Part shown: one piece after another, positions 23,046 to 34,484 of the stretch
Numbering within the stretch: position 1 is the stretch's first letter
Layout of the letters: each line of letters starts with the position of its first letter
NCBI RefSeq assembly: GCF_050947875.1
Contig: NC_134574.1
Span: forward strand, 109,603,969 to 109,667,968
Origin: Dermacentor variabilis
Taxonomy: Eukaryota > Arthropoda > Arachnida > Ixodida > Ixodidae
Direction of reading: 5' to 3'
DNA: 64,000 nucleotides
Translations under genes and position numbers: made by a program
The notes under the pieces: model-generated
What the model was told of the DNA's origin: nothing
Database searches by the model: none
What the model saw: the letters and a program-made list of their open reading frames with translations, nothing else

Positions 23046-23361
23046 GACCTTTTAGAAGCTTCCCACTGGGAACCGTGCTGTTGCAGGCTCGGGTCCTCTT
23101 CTTCTTTCGCTTAGGATGCTCAGCTCGGAACGGGCATAGTGCATTTTCTTTAATTTCTGCTCGAGAATTTATTGCGTTAAGAAAAAAGAATATTAGAAAC
23201 ACAGCTTCGTCTTCTCGGATCAAATATGAGTCGGATGGCAGTTACTAGCTTGCTGTCTTTGTGTGCCTCAACTCTTGGGCACCACCATGAATTCGATGTG
23301 TTTCTCTTGTTTTGTTTTTCATTTATGCTTTCATTTTCATAAACTCGTTCTCACCAGTCTG

Positions 23362-24578
23362 TTTTACAGCGAAGCTGTTTATTTATAGCTGGCGGCGATT
23401 TTCTGTGCCAGCGTGCGTGGTGCTCACACAGAAACACACCACAGCTGGAATGCTTTGTTTTTGAGTTCCCGCGCAGCAGAAATACGTTTTCTCGTATATT
23501 CGAATTGCAATCAGAAGCTGTCATGTCTGCAGGTTGTGTGTAAGTCGCACTCTACGAAGTTTATGAGGCATATTTCCTTGAGAAATTCCGTTAGTTCAAT
23601 AACGCATTTGCGCTAGGCGGAGGGCCTACTAGAATAAGGCTGTGTGCTCTGCTTACGGTACCAGCATTTAGCGGCCGCGGCGCCTCACACAGAACTCAAA
23701 CGGCAGCTGAATCGGCAATTTTCAAAAAGGGGCCCTGGCTTTCAGTTTCCGCGTAACACATTTATGTTTTCTCGTATATTCGAATAGCAATCCGAAGCTA
23801 TCATGCCTGCAGCTTGTGTGTATGTCATGCTTTAAGCGTTTTTCTGACGAAATTTACTTTCAATCACTCATTTAGTTCGATAACACACTTGCGCATAGTG
23901 TAGGGACTAGAAGAATGAGGAAGGATGCTACACTTCCGCACACATGCGGGTCCTCGTAACGTGCTTCGCTTGTCGCAGTGATGATGATGATGATGATGAT
24001 GATGATCTCATGGTATGGCTCATACCCACACTGGGGGATCGACAGTGCTTGTCTAACGTCTAACACCCGCAACGGCTTCGCTGTACATCCGCTCTCACAG
24101 GGCGGAATGGAGGCGGAATTTTGTTTTCCTATTGCTGTAACCTTTCTGATGACGAGGATTGCAGTTTATTGGCCTTTTATCGAATGTTGTTAAAATTCTT
24201 TTACATTTATTGCTTATCTCATTCTCAACTCAGCTGTTCTTGGTTAATCTCCCAGAGGGGGCATGTTAAGTGCGTAGCGCCATTGGTTAATCTCCCAATG
24301 GTGCGCCGCACCTTCCGCCGGAGGGTTCCTGTGGTGGGACCGCGAGTGTTTCGCCTAGGCATATGCAGCTTCGTTGTAATAAATAGATAACTAACTGTAC
24401 ATGTGTTAAATGCGTAAGCATTCTTATGCCTACCCAGCAAGAAATTTGACCGTCCGTCACCTAAGACGAATGTAATGGCTCATACCCCCCTTAAACAATG
24501 GCTCGTAAACCACGCAGTAGGGTTATTGTGGTCGGACCGCGAGGGTTTTGCCTAGGCATAAGAAGCTTCGCTGTAAAA
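23362..24578. mobile_element. Inverted-repeat element, about 1.2 kb, with internal duplications
   Basis: TTTTACAGCGAAGCT at 23362-23376 is exactly inverted at 24564-24578. Inside, a segment of about 190 bp (CTCGTATATTCGAAT...AATAACGCATTTGCG) occurs twice, near 23455-23640 and 23745-23930. A second segment, ACCGCGAG.GTTT..CCTAGGCATA...AGCTTCG.TGTAA, also occurs twice, at about 24325-24382 and 24515-24577. A (GAT)n tract lies at 23979-24006. There is no coding capacity. A nested or composite MITE is the likeliest reading. Confidence 0.65.
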
Positions 24579-26376
24579 GTAAAATAACACCGACATTACA
24601 TTGGTATTACGGTCTCATTCGCAGGACACACTACCGTCTCCTGGGTCCAATGTATTGGTATATTGTTATGATACATATTCTTGAATGTACTGGCTGATAT
24701 ATATGCAGAGCCTAGTGGTTAGTTGCACTTACCCACAGTGGGGGATTGGTCAAGAACCAGGTAGTTCCATATAACAATAAGAAAAAAGAATTGCAACGTA
24801 ACTGTAAATAAAATTGGTGAATAGGTATCGGAAGTAATAGGTAAGATTCTAGCTTATGATTTCAACTGGGAGCCTGTTATTTAAATGTGGTTATCGTCGA
24901 TGCCTTTAACATATGACAGGCACCCTCGAGGGGGCATCGGCAAAAGTTCGCAGTGGAAATATAAGTTGTTGCAGAAATTCTTCCTTCCCCTTAACTTAGT
25001 GGTTTGTACTACCTGTATTTAAATAATAATAATTATAAGTTCTAAAAACATATTTGAAAATTGATCATGCCCATTTTTGATGAAGCCGCTATATTATCTT
25101 TTTAATGTATTCCAGTGTTAATAATGAGGGCTAAGGAAAGGATGTTTAACATTCCAGCGTACCTTTGCAATGACTTTGGCATGCACAATCTGACGCACTT
25201 CCTTTCGGGCTCGACCAATGGTGCTACCGCCATAACGTAAAATACTAAGTACTGAGAGAGGAAGGTCAATACACAATAGGGGTCACTCTTGGTAGGTCCT
25301 TCTATCGGGGTTATATTTTCGGTAAAAGAGGAAGAAATGGTCCGGTGATTCCAAATCCCCAATCCCCACATGACGCACAAAGGTCCGATAGTGCGAACCC
25401 GCGCCTACTCACGTGCAGGTTTATTTGCGTTATTCGACACCGTAGACAGGTAACGGTAACTTCGCATTGCCGTGAAGGGCCCGACTAGACATTCCCAGGC
25501 AACGCTATAAAAGTCTGGAATTCAGTGGAGCCCCCCCCCCCCCCCCAACAGCGGCTCATTTTATTCAAGCAAGAAATTGTTGTCTTCGGTATCTTGTCAC
25601 CGCCATCAGGGCATGGTTCGGTATAAAGAAACCTGCGGTACCACCGACCGCTCCCTTTGCCGAATTTTCTGCAATCGCATTAAGTCCACAGTGTCCATGT
25701 ACTGACAAAAAAAAATGGCCTAACCTAAGGTGGAATGAAAAAGTGCAGCGACCGGTGTACATGTGAATTATTTGTGTTTTATGCAAAGAATCCGTGAGAA
25801 CTTTCATTGTAAATGTTAGTTAGTGTACGTTTACAATTGTTTGTTTGTTTTTTTAAGCTTTTCTTGTGTGCAGTGTTCACTACCACAAGTGTGTGCAATC
25901 CCTCTTGTAGGTATGATACATGTTTTGAGGCGACGACGAGCATGAGAACCACTACCAAAACAACGTAAACAAGAATTTACATATCTACCCATTACTACTA
26001 CAACGCGGCATGCATTGAGCTAAGAGCGTTAAGCTGCAGTGAAATAAAGAAGTCGACCACAGGAAATTGAACAAGTCAGCTACAGAGAAGAGCTTGAAAT
26101 GATTTATTTCGCGTCATTTTGTACCAACAATCCGGCCGTTGGCCTTACGTTCGCGCGAACATAACAAAAAAAAGCTTTACTTAACGCCGATGCCTCATAT
26201 TCTGAGACTCGCGAAATCTTTTCGCAGTAGCTATAAATTAGCCGGTATTCCTGCAGGCGGACCACCAGCATCGACACAGCTCCTTACGTTCGGCGCACCA
26301 AAGGACGGCTACGCCGTATATTTTCGTACGATAAATTCCTTTCACACAAAAATCGCCATCCAGAGCGTCTAGCTGT
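24579..26376. other. Intergenic stretch downstream of the pseudokinase gene
   Basis: No gene is recognised. Notable only are a 16-C homopolymer at about 25531-25546 and a possible AATAAA (minus strand, 26108-26103) about 270 nt after the pseudokinase stop codon, which would give that gene a short 3' UTR. Confidence 0.45.
26103..26108 (-). terminator. Poly(A) signal candidate of the pseudokinase gene
   Basis: TTTATT on plus, AATAAA on minus, about 270 nt beyond the stop codon at 26377. The position is suitable for a final exon. Confidence 0.4.
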
Positions 26377-26855
26377 TCAGCAATGGGCGTCCAGCGACGC
26401 CATGGACGCATACATCACGCCGGCCCTGTCCCGGACAGCTTCCAGCGCGGGCTGGGGACTGCGGAACATCTCGGCCAGCGTGGACACCAGCTGCGGGCCG
26501 TACGAGCACGGCGAGGCGACCAGCTCGACGCCGTAGATGCGGTGCGCGGACCGGGGGCTTCCCGAAGTGGAACCGAGCCGACGCCGAGCCGCGTCGTCGC
26601 CCATGGCCAGGGCCACCAGCTGGGCCACGACCACGGCGACCGAGAAGGCGCGGGCCTCGTGTTCGGCGGTCGAGACGGCCGCGTAGACGGCGGCGAAGTC
26701 GTCGTCCGGCCGCAGCAGCAGCGACCACAGGGAGCCGGGCAGCGAGGTGATCTCGAAGCGGCGCCGGTTCCACGCGAGCCCGTTGTTGAGCACCAGGTCG
26801 GTGCGGCGCAGGTACACGTTGAAGAAGTCGAACGGCTCCACCGCCAGGCCCTGGC
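26377..26855 (-). CDS. Pseudokinase exon 3 (C-lobe, stop)
   Basis: A strong acceptor (CTCCTCCTGTGCAAG) precedes this 479-nt exon, which ends in TGA at 26377. It carries the degenerate catalytic loop (AVEPFDFFNVYL), the NNG replacing DFG, the helix-F-like AFSVAVVVAQLVALAMGDD and the C-terminal PQLVSTLAEMF...ALEAVRDR segment. It is very GC-rich compared with its surroundings. That fits a real exon under coding constraint and also produces long shadow frames on the opposite strand. The first two bases complete the codon begun by exon 2. Confidence 0.6.
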
Positions 26856-27688
26856 CTTGCACAGGAGGAGGACGCGGTGCGAGGTCACCCGTCGGAAAGT
26901 TGTGTTCCTCACTGATCCCTCCCGTTTCGGAGATTGCCGTTAGCCAACTTGCGCTGTTCCTTACAGACATCTCCCCTGGTGTTCTTTGTATTACAGTTTG
27001 TCATGTTTTACTATGGGCTTTCCGATAACGTTGGATTGCATAATTTTTTTTTCATTAAAGGAGGAGGCAAGCGCGCTCCTCTCTTTTGTTTTGCACTAGA
27101 CTTGTGCCTGCGTACCTCTGTAAAGCACCAATGATCAAATAAACAAAACGAATGAAATGAAACCAGCGTTTAAAAATTGCGGCGGAAACCGTCGATAGTG
27201 ATTGTCAGACAGCGCTATAGCTTTTCCTTGGAACTCACTGCAATTTCGTTGAACTGCTACTTCAGCACGCGACTTTCCCTCTACGTCCTCCCTAACCACA
27301 GTCCCCATCTCACACCTTCGCAGCCCCCTCGCCCCACTGCCTATAGTTATGTCACGTCCGATCGGGCCGCTTTTCCCTATATACCATCTCCAGGATCGGC
27401 CCAGTTCGCTATTACACGGTTTTCCGGGATCGACCCGCTCTAAAGCGCGAGAGCCCGACTGGGCACAAGCGCCACACCCCGGAGAGGAAAACAAAGGTTT
27501 GCTTTCATAAAGGAATTATGCCCCCGAAGACGCGTATTTGTTGCAGTGGGGATATTTAGACACCATTTGTCGTTTGGTCGAATGCGTCATTACGTGGCGA
27601 ACTGGCACATGCTTACGTTTGACACACATGACTGCATAAGCCAACCCACTGCACAGTTTGTCCCAACTATCGCGCACCAAGATTTAAG

Positions 27689-28359
27689 AATATGCGAATG
27701 CCACGTAGCTGGAAATAACCAAGGTAATGTTGCTTGCGGTCGCTTGGAGATACTCAGAGCTTTTTTTTCACTCTGACTAATTACATAATTAGTGTTAATA
27801 AATTAACCAAGTTCTCGAATATTATACTTAGACGAAAGTGTCGGTGAGAAAATTTTACAATGACATGAAAAACTTCCGACACAGCTTTCTGTTGCTCAAT
27901 ACGTGTTACATAAAAGTGTTTTCCGAGCGTGGAAGAAGCCCTCGAATACGCGCAAAATTGTCGCGCGGCTGGCCGCTCGAGGCACTTTGCGTGTATTCGC
28001 GGGCGTCTTTCATGCTCAGATACCTGCCTTTATGTAGCACGTATTGAGTAACAGAAAGCTGTTATCAGGTGTTTTCCATATTGCTCTAAAATTTTCTCAC
28101 TGAAGCTTTTCATCGAAATATAATTAACGAGTTAATAATGAAACGAATAATTAATTACTACTTTATTAATTGGTTGATTGCGTTGGCTTATTGCTTGGTT
28201 GATTACATTATTAATTATTTATTGTATATTTAATTACTTCATTAACTAACTTAAATTACGTGATCAGGCGCAATGCAATTAAGAAAATAATCTGAATATA
28301 TCCAAACGACGGCAAGCAACATTACTTGTTTCTTTTCAGCTACGTTGCGTTTGCATATT
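27689..28359. mobile_element. Foldback MITE, long palindromic element
   Basis: The left end AATATGCGAATGCCACGTAG is inverted, with mismatches, at the right end (...CTACGTTGCGTTTGCATATT). The arms stay complementary inward: GGTAATGTTGCTTGCGGTCG against CGACGGCAAGCAACATTAC; GTGAGAAAATTTTA against TAAAATTTTCTCAC; and CACAGCTTTCTGTTGCTCAA against TTGAGTAACAGAAAGCTG. They nearly meet at GAATACGCGCAAA/TTTGCGTGTATTC. The whole unit of about 670 bp can therefore fold into one imperfect hairpin. It is non-coding. A partial copy lies near 17740-17800. Confidence 0.85.
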
Positions 28360-29011
28360 TTTCAGTATGGGCGCATGATAGTTGGGACACTGTGTACGCG
28401 CTGTCGCGTCGATCACTCTCCCTCTTCCCATCCCTCTCACTTCTTCACAAACGCCTCACCATGTCCTCTTAATTCCTTTACGCCCCCTCAACACTATTCT
28501 CCTCGCACTCCTTCGGGACAGCGGCCCCTTCACAGGAGGATTGGATCGTCGGAAAGAAGCCTGAAATGCCTGTCTCAGGGATGAAGAGGTTGTGTGTGTA
28601 TAGTATATCAGTACAACGGGCGAATTTGCCTTGCTAATATGACACGAATATCGAATTGTGACATAAGGACGCAAATGTGAGTTTTGGGCTAAACCTAATT
28701 CAATACAGGTGGTTAGCAGGATTAGTATAATGAGATTGTTTTCGTTATCCATAAAACATTGCTTGCTTCAAGTCTTTCCCTGGTAATTAAATCAATCGAC
28801 CAATCGTTTCTCACTCTCAAAACTGTATTAAGCATTCTAATTATGCGTTTAATTGAATTTCATAACTCGCTTAACAGTCCTGAGATGCGATTCACATATT
28901 TCGTATGACTAATAAACTAAAAGCATCCCCTCTTTCTGGCCCCACTGTTTCATTCCTACTTACTGATTGAACTACAATCGTGACCGCAACCGCTAGAACC
29001 ACAATCACCAC

Positions 29012-29992
29012 GGGCGCTATAACGTAAAACTATTCCAAACTTTTCTATTCCAATTCTGCAATCAGCCCACCGCGATTGGTCAAAAACTTTTTGGACCACC
29101 CCCACTTCACCTGCCTGTCACATGACGTCACGAAAACCGCGACAGCTCCCCATCTGATATGACGTGTACACACTGGTTATGCATAATTTGACCCAACAAA
29201 ACAAAATAGTTATGTCTGATTCGACGCCTTTTTGCCATTCGCCCTCGTCTATTGGTTAAAAGATTTCGGGCTGCACCCACTTCACCTGCCTTTCACGCGA
29301 TGTCACAAGACCACAAAAGCTTAGCGCGTCAAACTGACGCGTACGCGTTAAAGATGCATTAATATGCCGAACAAAATTGAATTTTCTTCTGAATAGCCGT
29401 AGGCTGCCCCGTTCTGAAAGGAATAAAAGATGGCTGCCGCCGATCGCTCCGGCACTGGCTACTCGCCCCTGCCGGAGAGCACGGGTTTATTTGCGTGTAA
29501 TAAAACTTTTTGGGTGGCCGTGTAACGTTTTCGAGAACTTTCTGCACGTTTTCGACCTTGTTCTGCCAACTCTTCTTTGCAGAGGATCCGTTTTAGCGTC
29601 ATTTTTAAGCTTCCGTTGCATGACGCAGCAATTGTCGACGAGCCACCACAAGCTAAGAGAAAGCGGACAAATCGCAGACGCCGGCACCACCCTCTTCATC
29701 CGGTTATCAATATTCAGTGCACTTGCTCGGCCCCATCGAATCCCTCTCCACTTGAGCATGCTCCTCGCCTCTTGTGAACCAATTGGATAAGACAAGCCGC
29801 TCAATGCAGGCAATGTTATTCGTTTTTTCAAACAAACAAAAGTGACCTCCTATGAACGAGGACAGCATTTGATTGGTTTGTTCCGACAACCTTGCGGGTG
29901 ACCGCTCGACGCTTGCTTCGGCGGTTACGCAAATTTGACGTGAGGAGATTGGAATAAAAACATATTGGAATAGTTTTACGTTATACAGCCCC
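29012..29992. mobile_element. Inverted-repeat element, about 980 bp
   Basis: GGGCGCTATAACGT at the left and its counterpart GGGGCTGTATAACGT (reverse complement, right end) both continue with AAAACTATTCCAA, giving at least 21 perfect inverted bases. Inside, two direct copies of ATTGGT.AAA...CACCCACTTCACCTGCCT..CAC..GA.GTCAC lie at about 29078-29135 and 29252-29310. A related end, GGGCGCGATAAC...CTATTCCAAAC, occurs near 61919-61944. No transposase frame is recognised. Confidence 0.75.
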
Positions 29993-30520
29993 AGTATACT
30001 GCCGCCATAGCTGCTTCTGCTTCTATTACTACTGCTATCACTATTATTGTAGTACAATAAGTGTTGTTAGTACTAACACTGTAGTGAAAAGATAGAGTAC
30101 ATCAGCAAATTGCAATCTTTTTTCTTGACCTGTAGTACATGCTTACGTCCCGTTTTCGCTCATCTCCGAGCGCTTGATTGCAATCTAATAATGTTTTCAA
30201 GTTTTGGTCTGCGGCCTTCAGGCCTAGGCTTTAAAGTAAGCTTTAGCCCAAGGCCAACTCTGATGGCCCTATTGGAATACACGTTAAAATGCTCTCACCA
30301 CAGAACCGCTTGACTGATACGAATTAAATTCGTTGCGTTTAAGAAAGACAGCGGCACTTAACCCTCTACAGATCACGGATATTGCATATGTTGCCGAAAG
30401 CTTGTGGAAAGAAGACTGGTAACACTGCACCAAAGACACATATCGTAGTTATTTAAATTGAACCTGTTAGAGCATCTCAAGTGGAAAAATTTATATGAGT
30501 TTACAGCTTTAAAAAAACAA

Positions 30521-30749
30521 TATGGGGTTTTACGTGCCAAAACCACGATATGATTTTGAGGCATGGCGTAGGGTGCGACTCCGGAAATTTGGACCTCCTG
30601 GGGTTCCTTAACGCGCACCTAAATCTAAGTACCCGGGTGTTTTCGAAAGCATTTCGCCCCCATGGAAATGCGGCTGCCGTGGCCTGGATTCGATCCCGCG
30701 ACCTCGTGCTTAGCAGCCCAACACCATCGCTACTAAGCAACCGCGGCGG
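30521..30749 (-). mobile_element. tRNA-derived SINE (Ruka-like), copy 1
   Basis: Read on the minus strand it begins CCGCCGCGGTTGCTTAGTAG (A-box region), continues with GGGATCGAATCCAGG-like B-box sequence, and then a body containing GGGGGCGAAA, CACCCGGGTAC and CACGTAAAACCCCATA. The second copy in this window (34163-34396) matches it over the whole length with point differences. Its internal RNA polymerase III promoter boxes and structure agree with the Ruka SINEs described from ixodid ticks, which is the main basis for the host guess. Confidence 0.85.
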
Positions 30750-31220
30750 TTGAGTTTAGAACTTCGCTAGAATTGTTACAGTGTTCAAGAGTGTTCGAAA
30801 AGTCCTGAAGCAGAAATTTACGATATACTTCACAGCTATGTATATCACAATATGTCCGCTTTAGATGTATTATTAGATGAAGTTTACATGATTGTGACGT
30901 CAATGTTTATTGCTGATTTAAAGAGTTGTTAACGTAATGCTTAATTCCCTTTCATTTTCATTTGCAATATTGAATAACTTTTTATTTAGGAAATCTGTGG
31001 CATAACTTAAGATTCACTCCTTGCAACCACTAAGCATTAACTTTATTAGAAGTGCAGCAATTCCCATCACTACCGGTGCTGTGAACGCCGAGCAAGACTA
31101 GTTCTTCGTTCTCACGTGTACGGATAGGGGCTTCCGCGAGCTAAGCCTCAGCCCTTGCGCACGCCAAGTACTATTAACGTTCGGGCGTGCAAGGTCGTCC
31201 GCGCGCTCACGTACGCCGAC

Positions 31221-31480
31221 CTCGGAGGTAGATGAGAGCCGAGCACAGCTGGCGCAGGAACTTCCACAGCTGCAGCTCGTGCACGCAGAGATCCCTGACG
31301 GCCAGGATGCCGGCGAAGTGCTCGAGGCCGTCGTCGGGCGAGAGGGTGACCAGGTAGACCTGGACGCCGGGCGCGTTGTACACCACCGCCAGCACCGACA
31401 GCACGTGCGGGTGGTCGAGGCGAGCCCAGTGCCAGAGGTCGTCGTCCTCGAGCAGCCTGTCCGCGTTGTAGTTCGACGCC
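31221..31480 (-). CDS. Pseudokinase exon 2 (subdomains C-helix to helix E)
   Basis: The 260-nt exon starts after TTTCGGGAGACAG and ends CTCCGAG|GTCGGC. It encodes the C-helix region (NYNADRLLEDDDLWHWARL), the DHPHVLSVLAVVYN strand, VYLVTLSPDDGLEHF (hinge region) and LWKFLRQLCSALIYL. The alignment to a kinase fold is by eye. One base at the start and one at the end are shared with flanking exons, consistent with both neighbours. An alternative donor (GTGAGC, ten bases further on) would change the phase and is less consistent. Confidence 0.6.
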
Positions 31481-31632
31481 CTGTCTCCCGAAAGGACAAC
31501 GAAATGGCGCCCTTCGCTGTGCGATCCAAAGTCTTTTCGACGACCGACTTTCTATGACCTACAGTTCAGTCTATACCAGCTAGCAGCCGATTCCCTGTGT
31601 AAAAGGGCACGTCGCCGTCTGTTTCGTGTTTA

Positions 31633-32109
31633 ACGCGATAGCGTCAAGGGCCCCGAGTCGCAGAAAACCCGGCGTCGGCTTCGGCGGAGTTGTCCGTGAG
31701 CGAAAATTCCCGTACATATTTAGGTACATGTAATACGCCACGCTCTGCTGTATGACATGCGGTATATGCGGGTTACACTGCTACACCATTCTGTCAATAA
31801 AGTGGGTCATGCCTTGTCTTACATTCTTGACAAAGTTATTCCTCGGAATTATGAGAATGACAGCCCGCAAGATTTTCTCGGACAAATGTTGAAAGCGCGG
31901 AACAATAACCGAAACATAAAAATGCCGTAGCTTTTTTGGCGCGGCTGTGCGCTACCTCCGGGATCGGCTCGTGCAAGCGTTCCTACCAGAAAGCTCGGCT
32001 TCGTGCACAGCGATCGCGGCCAGCCTTTCCCGGCAAACATTACGGTTACATAAGCGGCAGTTGCCGGGAAGCGTGAGAAGCAGTCAGGGATATTTGAACG
32101 CTATCGCGT
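31633..32109. mobile_element. Small inverted-repeat element in pseudokinase intron 1
   Basis: ACGCGATAGCGT at 31633-31644 is exactly inverted as ACGCTATCGCGT at 32098-32109. The left end continues CAAGGGCCCCGAGTCGCAGA, a sequence with the look of a dispersed repeat. Non-coding, about 480 bp. A weaker alternative is chance similarity of two 12-mers. Confidence 0.55.
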
Positions 32110-34162
32110 TGCACTCTTAAATGTGAAGCTTGAGCGTCCTCCACGCTTTTTTTTTCTTCGTTTTGTCTAGCGTTCCTGCTAACATACTGATCTTTACTAC
32201 CTTGTTCTACAACGTCTTTGAAGGCGTGTTTTCAAAATGCTCCTCGATTCTGTAGCTGCTTGTCTGATGAGCATTGCGTTGTATGCTAAAATGTAAAGAG
32301 CAGTGTTATCCTTATACTCTCATATAACGGCTTCTTCGCACGTTGTTATCATCATCACGTTGTTATATCATAACGTCTAGCGTTACTCTACACTCCATCA
32401 TACATGGGCAAAGTTTCTAATCTTGTCACTCTTCCGGTTATCTAATGCTCTTAACTGTATTTCTCTTCTCTTGGAACCCCGTTGCGTCCTCTTACAGCTA
32501 TCATTCAAATGATAAAATCGATAAAATGCGAACCACGTGGCCGTGAAGGCGACCAGGTTACTAACACGCAGGACACTTTGATCATTAACAGCGCAGCGCC
32601 GGTTCTTCTAATGAGCGTTGTATGATGTGATCGAGAGAAAAAAGAAAGTGGGAGTTTGTTCTCGCATATACATAACCAAATACAGGTCGAGTTAATTGAT
32701 ATAGTGGGTGCTCGGAGAGGTGCGTGGATTGCGTTTCATATCGTGCTCTATATATAGATATTCTGTGCAATCTGCAGGCGCACACACAAAAAAAGTCTTA
32801 GTGTTGAAAATGTTTTACATATTTCCCGATAATTTCTCCCAAAACCCGTTAGCCTCCCTCCTCTTCACTGACCTAGGCAACAGAACGGTCCAGCTGCCGC
32901 ATGCTGCATACTTCTCAGTTGTCGCGTTATGCTCCTAGTGGACTCTCACTTGCGTGTTTGGTTTTTGAACATTTTCCCCGGTCGCTCTGTACATATGGAA
33001 CAGCATCTATAGCGTCAACTTTTTCGTCGCTTAATATCTGAACCAATCACCCCGCCTGCTATTTCGTAACATCCGATTGGAAAGGCCTCTCACGTTTCGG
33101 CAGCGCAAGCAAACTTTGCGTGTTGCGTCGATCACGCGGTAAAGAGAGAGTGCTCAAGGTATTGCGCCGACGTACACGATCGCGAAAACAAGTGAAAATT
33201 CAAACAGAAGCCCGGGTGCCCGTTTCCAAGAAGCCTCGTGGCCCGCCCATGCAATGACGTAGTACGTGCGGCGCTGCCGCGTCACACGCGTTGAGCCAAC
33301 GCCTCCTAGATAGCACAAGGCCGGGGCATTCGACCCGTGACGTCATGACACTTTGCCCGATGGCCATAGAATCAAATGGGAACGTTCCCAAGTAAGCCGT
33401 GGCGATTTTGGCGTCACCGCTTTCGTCACGCCAGGCTTGGCAATGGAAATTTCGGGCCATGTAGCATAATGTCATAAGGCAGAGTGCACAGACCTGCGAT
33501 ATAGGAGGCGCTGATTGAGCCTACAGCGCTCCAATAGCCAGCAGCTGCGCGAACAACTCGGGAATTACCGCGAAATGCAAAGGGTAAAACAGGCTCTGGA
33601 AATGTGCTGTGCAGCGAAAATTACACGAAAGGAAGGAAGCCGGGCTGGCAGTGGTGGGTGTTGGGACAAAAAAGAAACATTATGCAAAAAGCATCGACAA
33701 TGATTGCCAACATAAGCGAATAGCACGAACGAACGAACGAACGAACGAACGAACGAGGGAGGGAGGGAGGCAGACAGAAAGCGAGAGAGTCTGAGAGAGA
33801 GAGAACGAATAAACGAACGTTTTCTTGTCGAGTCCAACCACGACCATCGGTCATTACAGACCACCGCCCAACAATGAGAACAGCCGAAAGAGCCAAAGAA
33901 AGTTGTTCCCCTTAAAAGGTGCGTAGGCCCTCGGCTTCGATAGAGAACGAGACAGAGAGAGCAAAGCAAGTTAATATTTTAGGTCGCATGAGCAGTCGTC
34001 AGGGTTGTCATCGGCCACGAGAAGGCCGGAAAGGAACGTCGCTTGCGTGCGCTATAGTGCGAAGCAACGGGAGAAGAATGTGGCGGGAAGGGCAGGTCGC
34101 CTCAGCACACCATTACTGTCTAGCATTTAATTTTCTTTTATCTCGCGACTACCGACAGACTA
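32110..34162 (-). other. Pseudokinase intron 1, middle part
   Basis: No gene. It contains an (ACGA)n tract at about 33726-33758 followed by (GGGA)n and GA-rich sequence. Other open frames are short and low-complexity. Confidence 0.5.
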
Positions 34163-34396
34163 CCCGCCGTGGTTGCTTAGTGGTTATGGTGTTGGGCTGT
34201 TAAGAACGAGGTCGTGGGATCGAATCCCGGCCGCGGCGGCCGCATTTCGATGGGGGCGAAAACACCCGTGTACTTTTAGATTTAAGTGCAGGTAAAAGAA
34301 CCAAAGGTGATCAAAATTTCCAGAGTCCCCCACTACGGCGTGCCTCATAATCACATCGTGGTTTTGGCACATAGAACCCCACAATTCTTTTTTTTA
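34163..34396 (+). mobile_element. tRNA-derived SINE (Ruka-like), copy 2
   Basis: It begins CCGCCGTGGTTGCTTAGTGG (A box), has GGGATCGAATCCCGG (B box), then GGGGGCGAAAACACCCGTGT and CATCGTGGTTTTGGCACATA, and ends in a T-rich tail at about 34396. It is full-length and in opposite orientation to the copy at 30.5 kb. It lies only about 90 bp downstream (minus sense) of pseudokinase exon 1, inside intron 1. Confidence 0.88.
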
Positions 34397-34484
34397 CCTA
34401 TAGACTTAGGAGGATCACTGCGCGCTTCTGTGCGCGTTTAACTTGTGTCGTACAATCAAGAACCAGCAGAGCGCGGCGGCGCAC

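Larger units (their letters stand above)
26856..31220 (-). other. Pseudokinase intron 2, filled with mobile-element remains
   Basis: This intron of about 4.4 kb holds the foldback element at 27689-28359, the inverted-repeat element at 29012-29992 and the minus-strand SINE at 30521-30749. No further gene is seen. Confidence 0.5.

Noticed and set aside
26383..26943. Long plus-strand and second minus-strand frames over the GC-rich block
   Set aside because: Shadows of pseudokinase exon 3. Only the frame from 26855 down has kinase-like motifs and phase-compatible splicing.
34163..34240. A tRNA gene
   Set aside because: A and B boxes are present, but the sequence is the head of a SINE found twice in the window.
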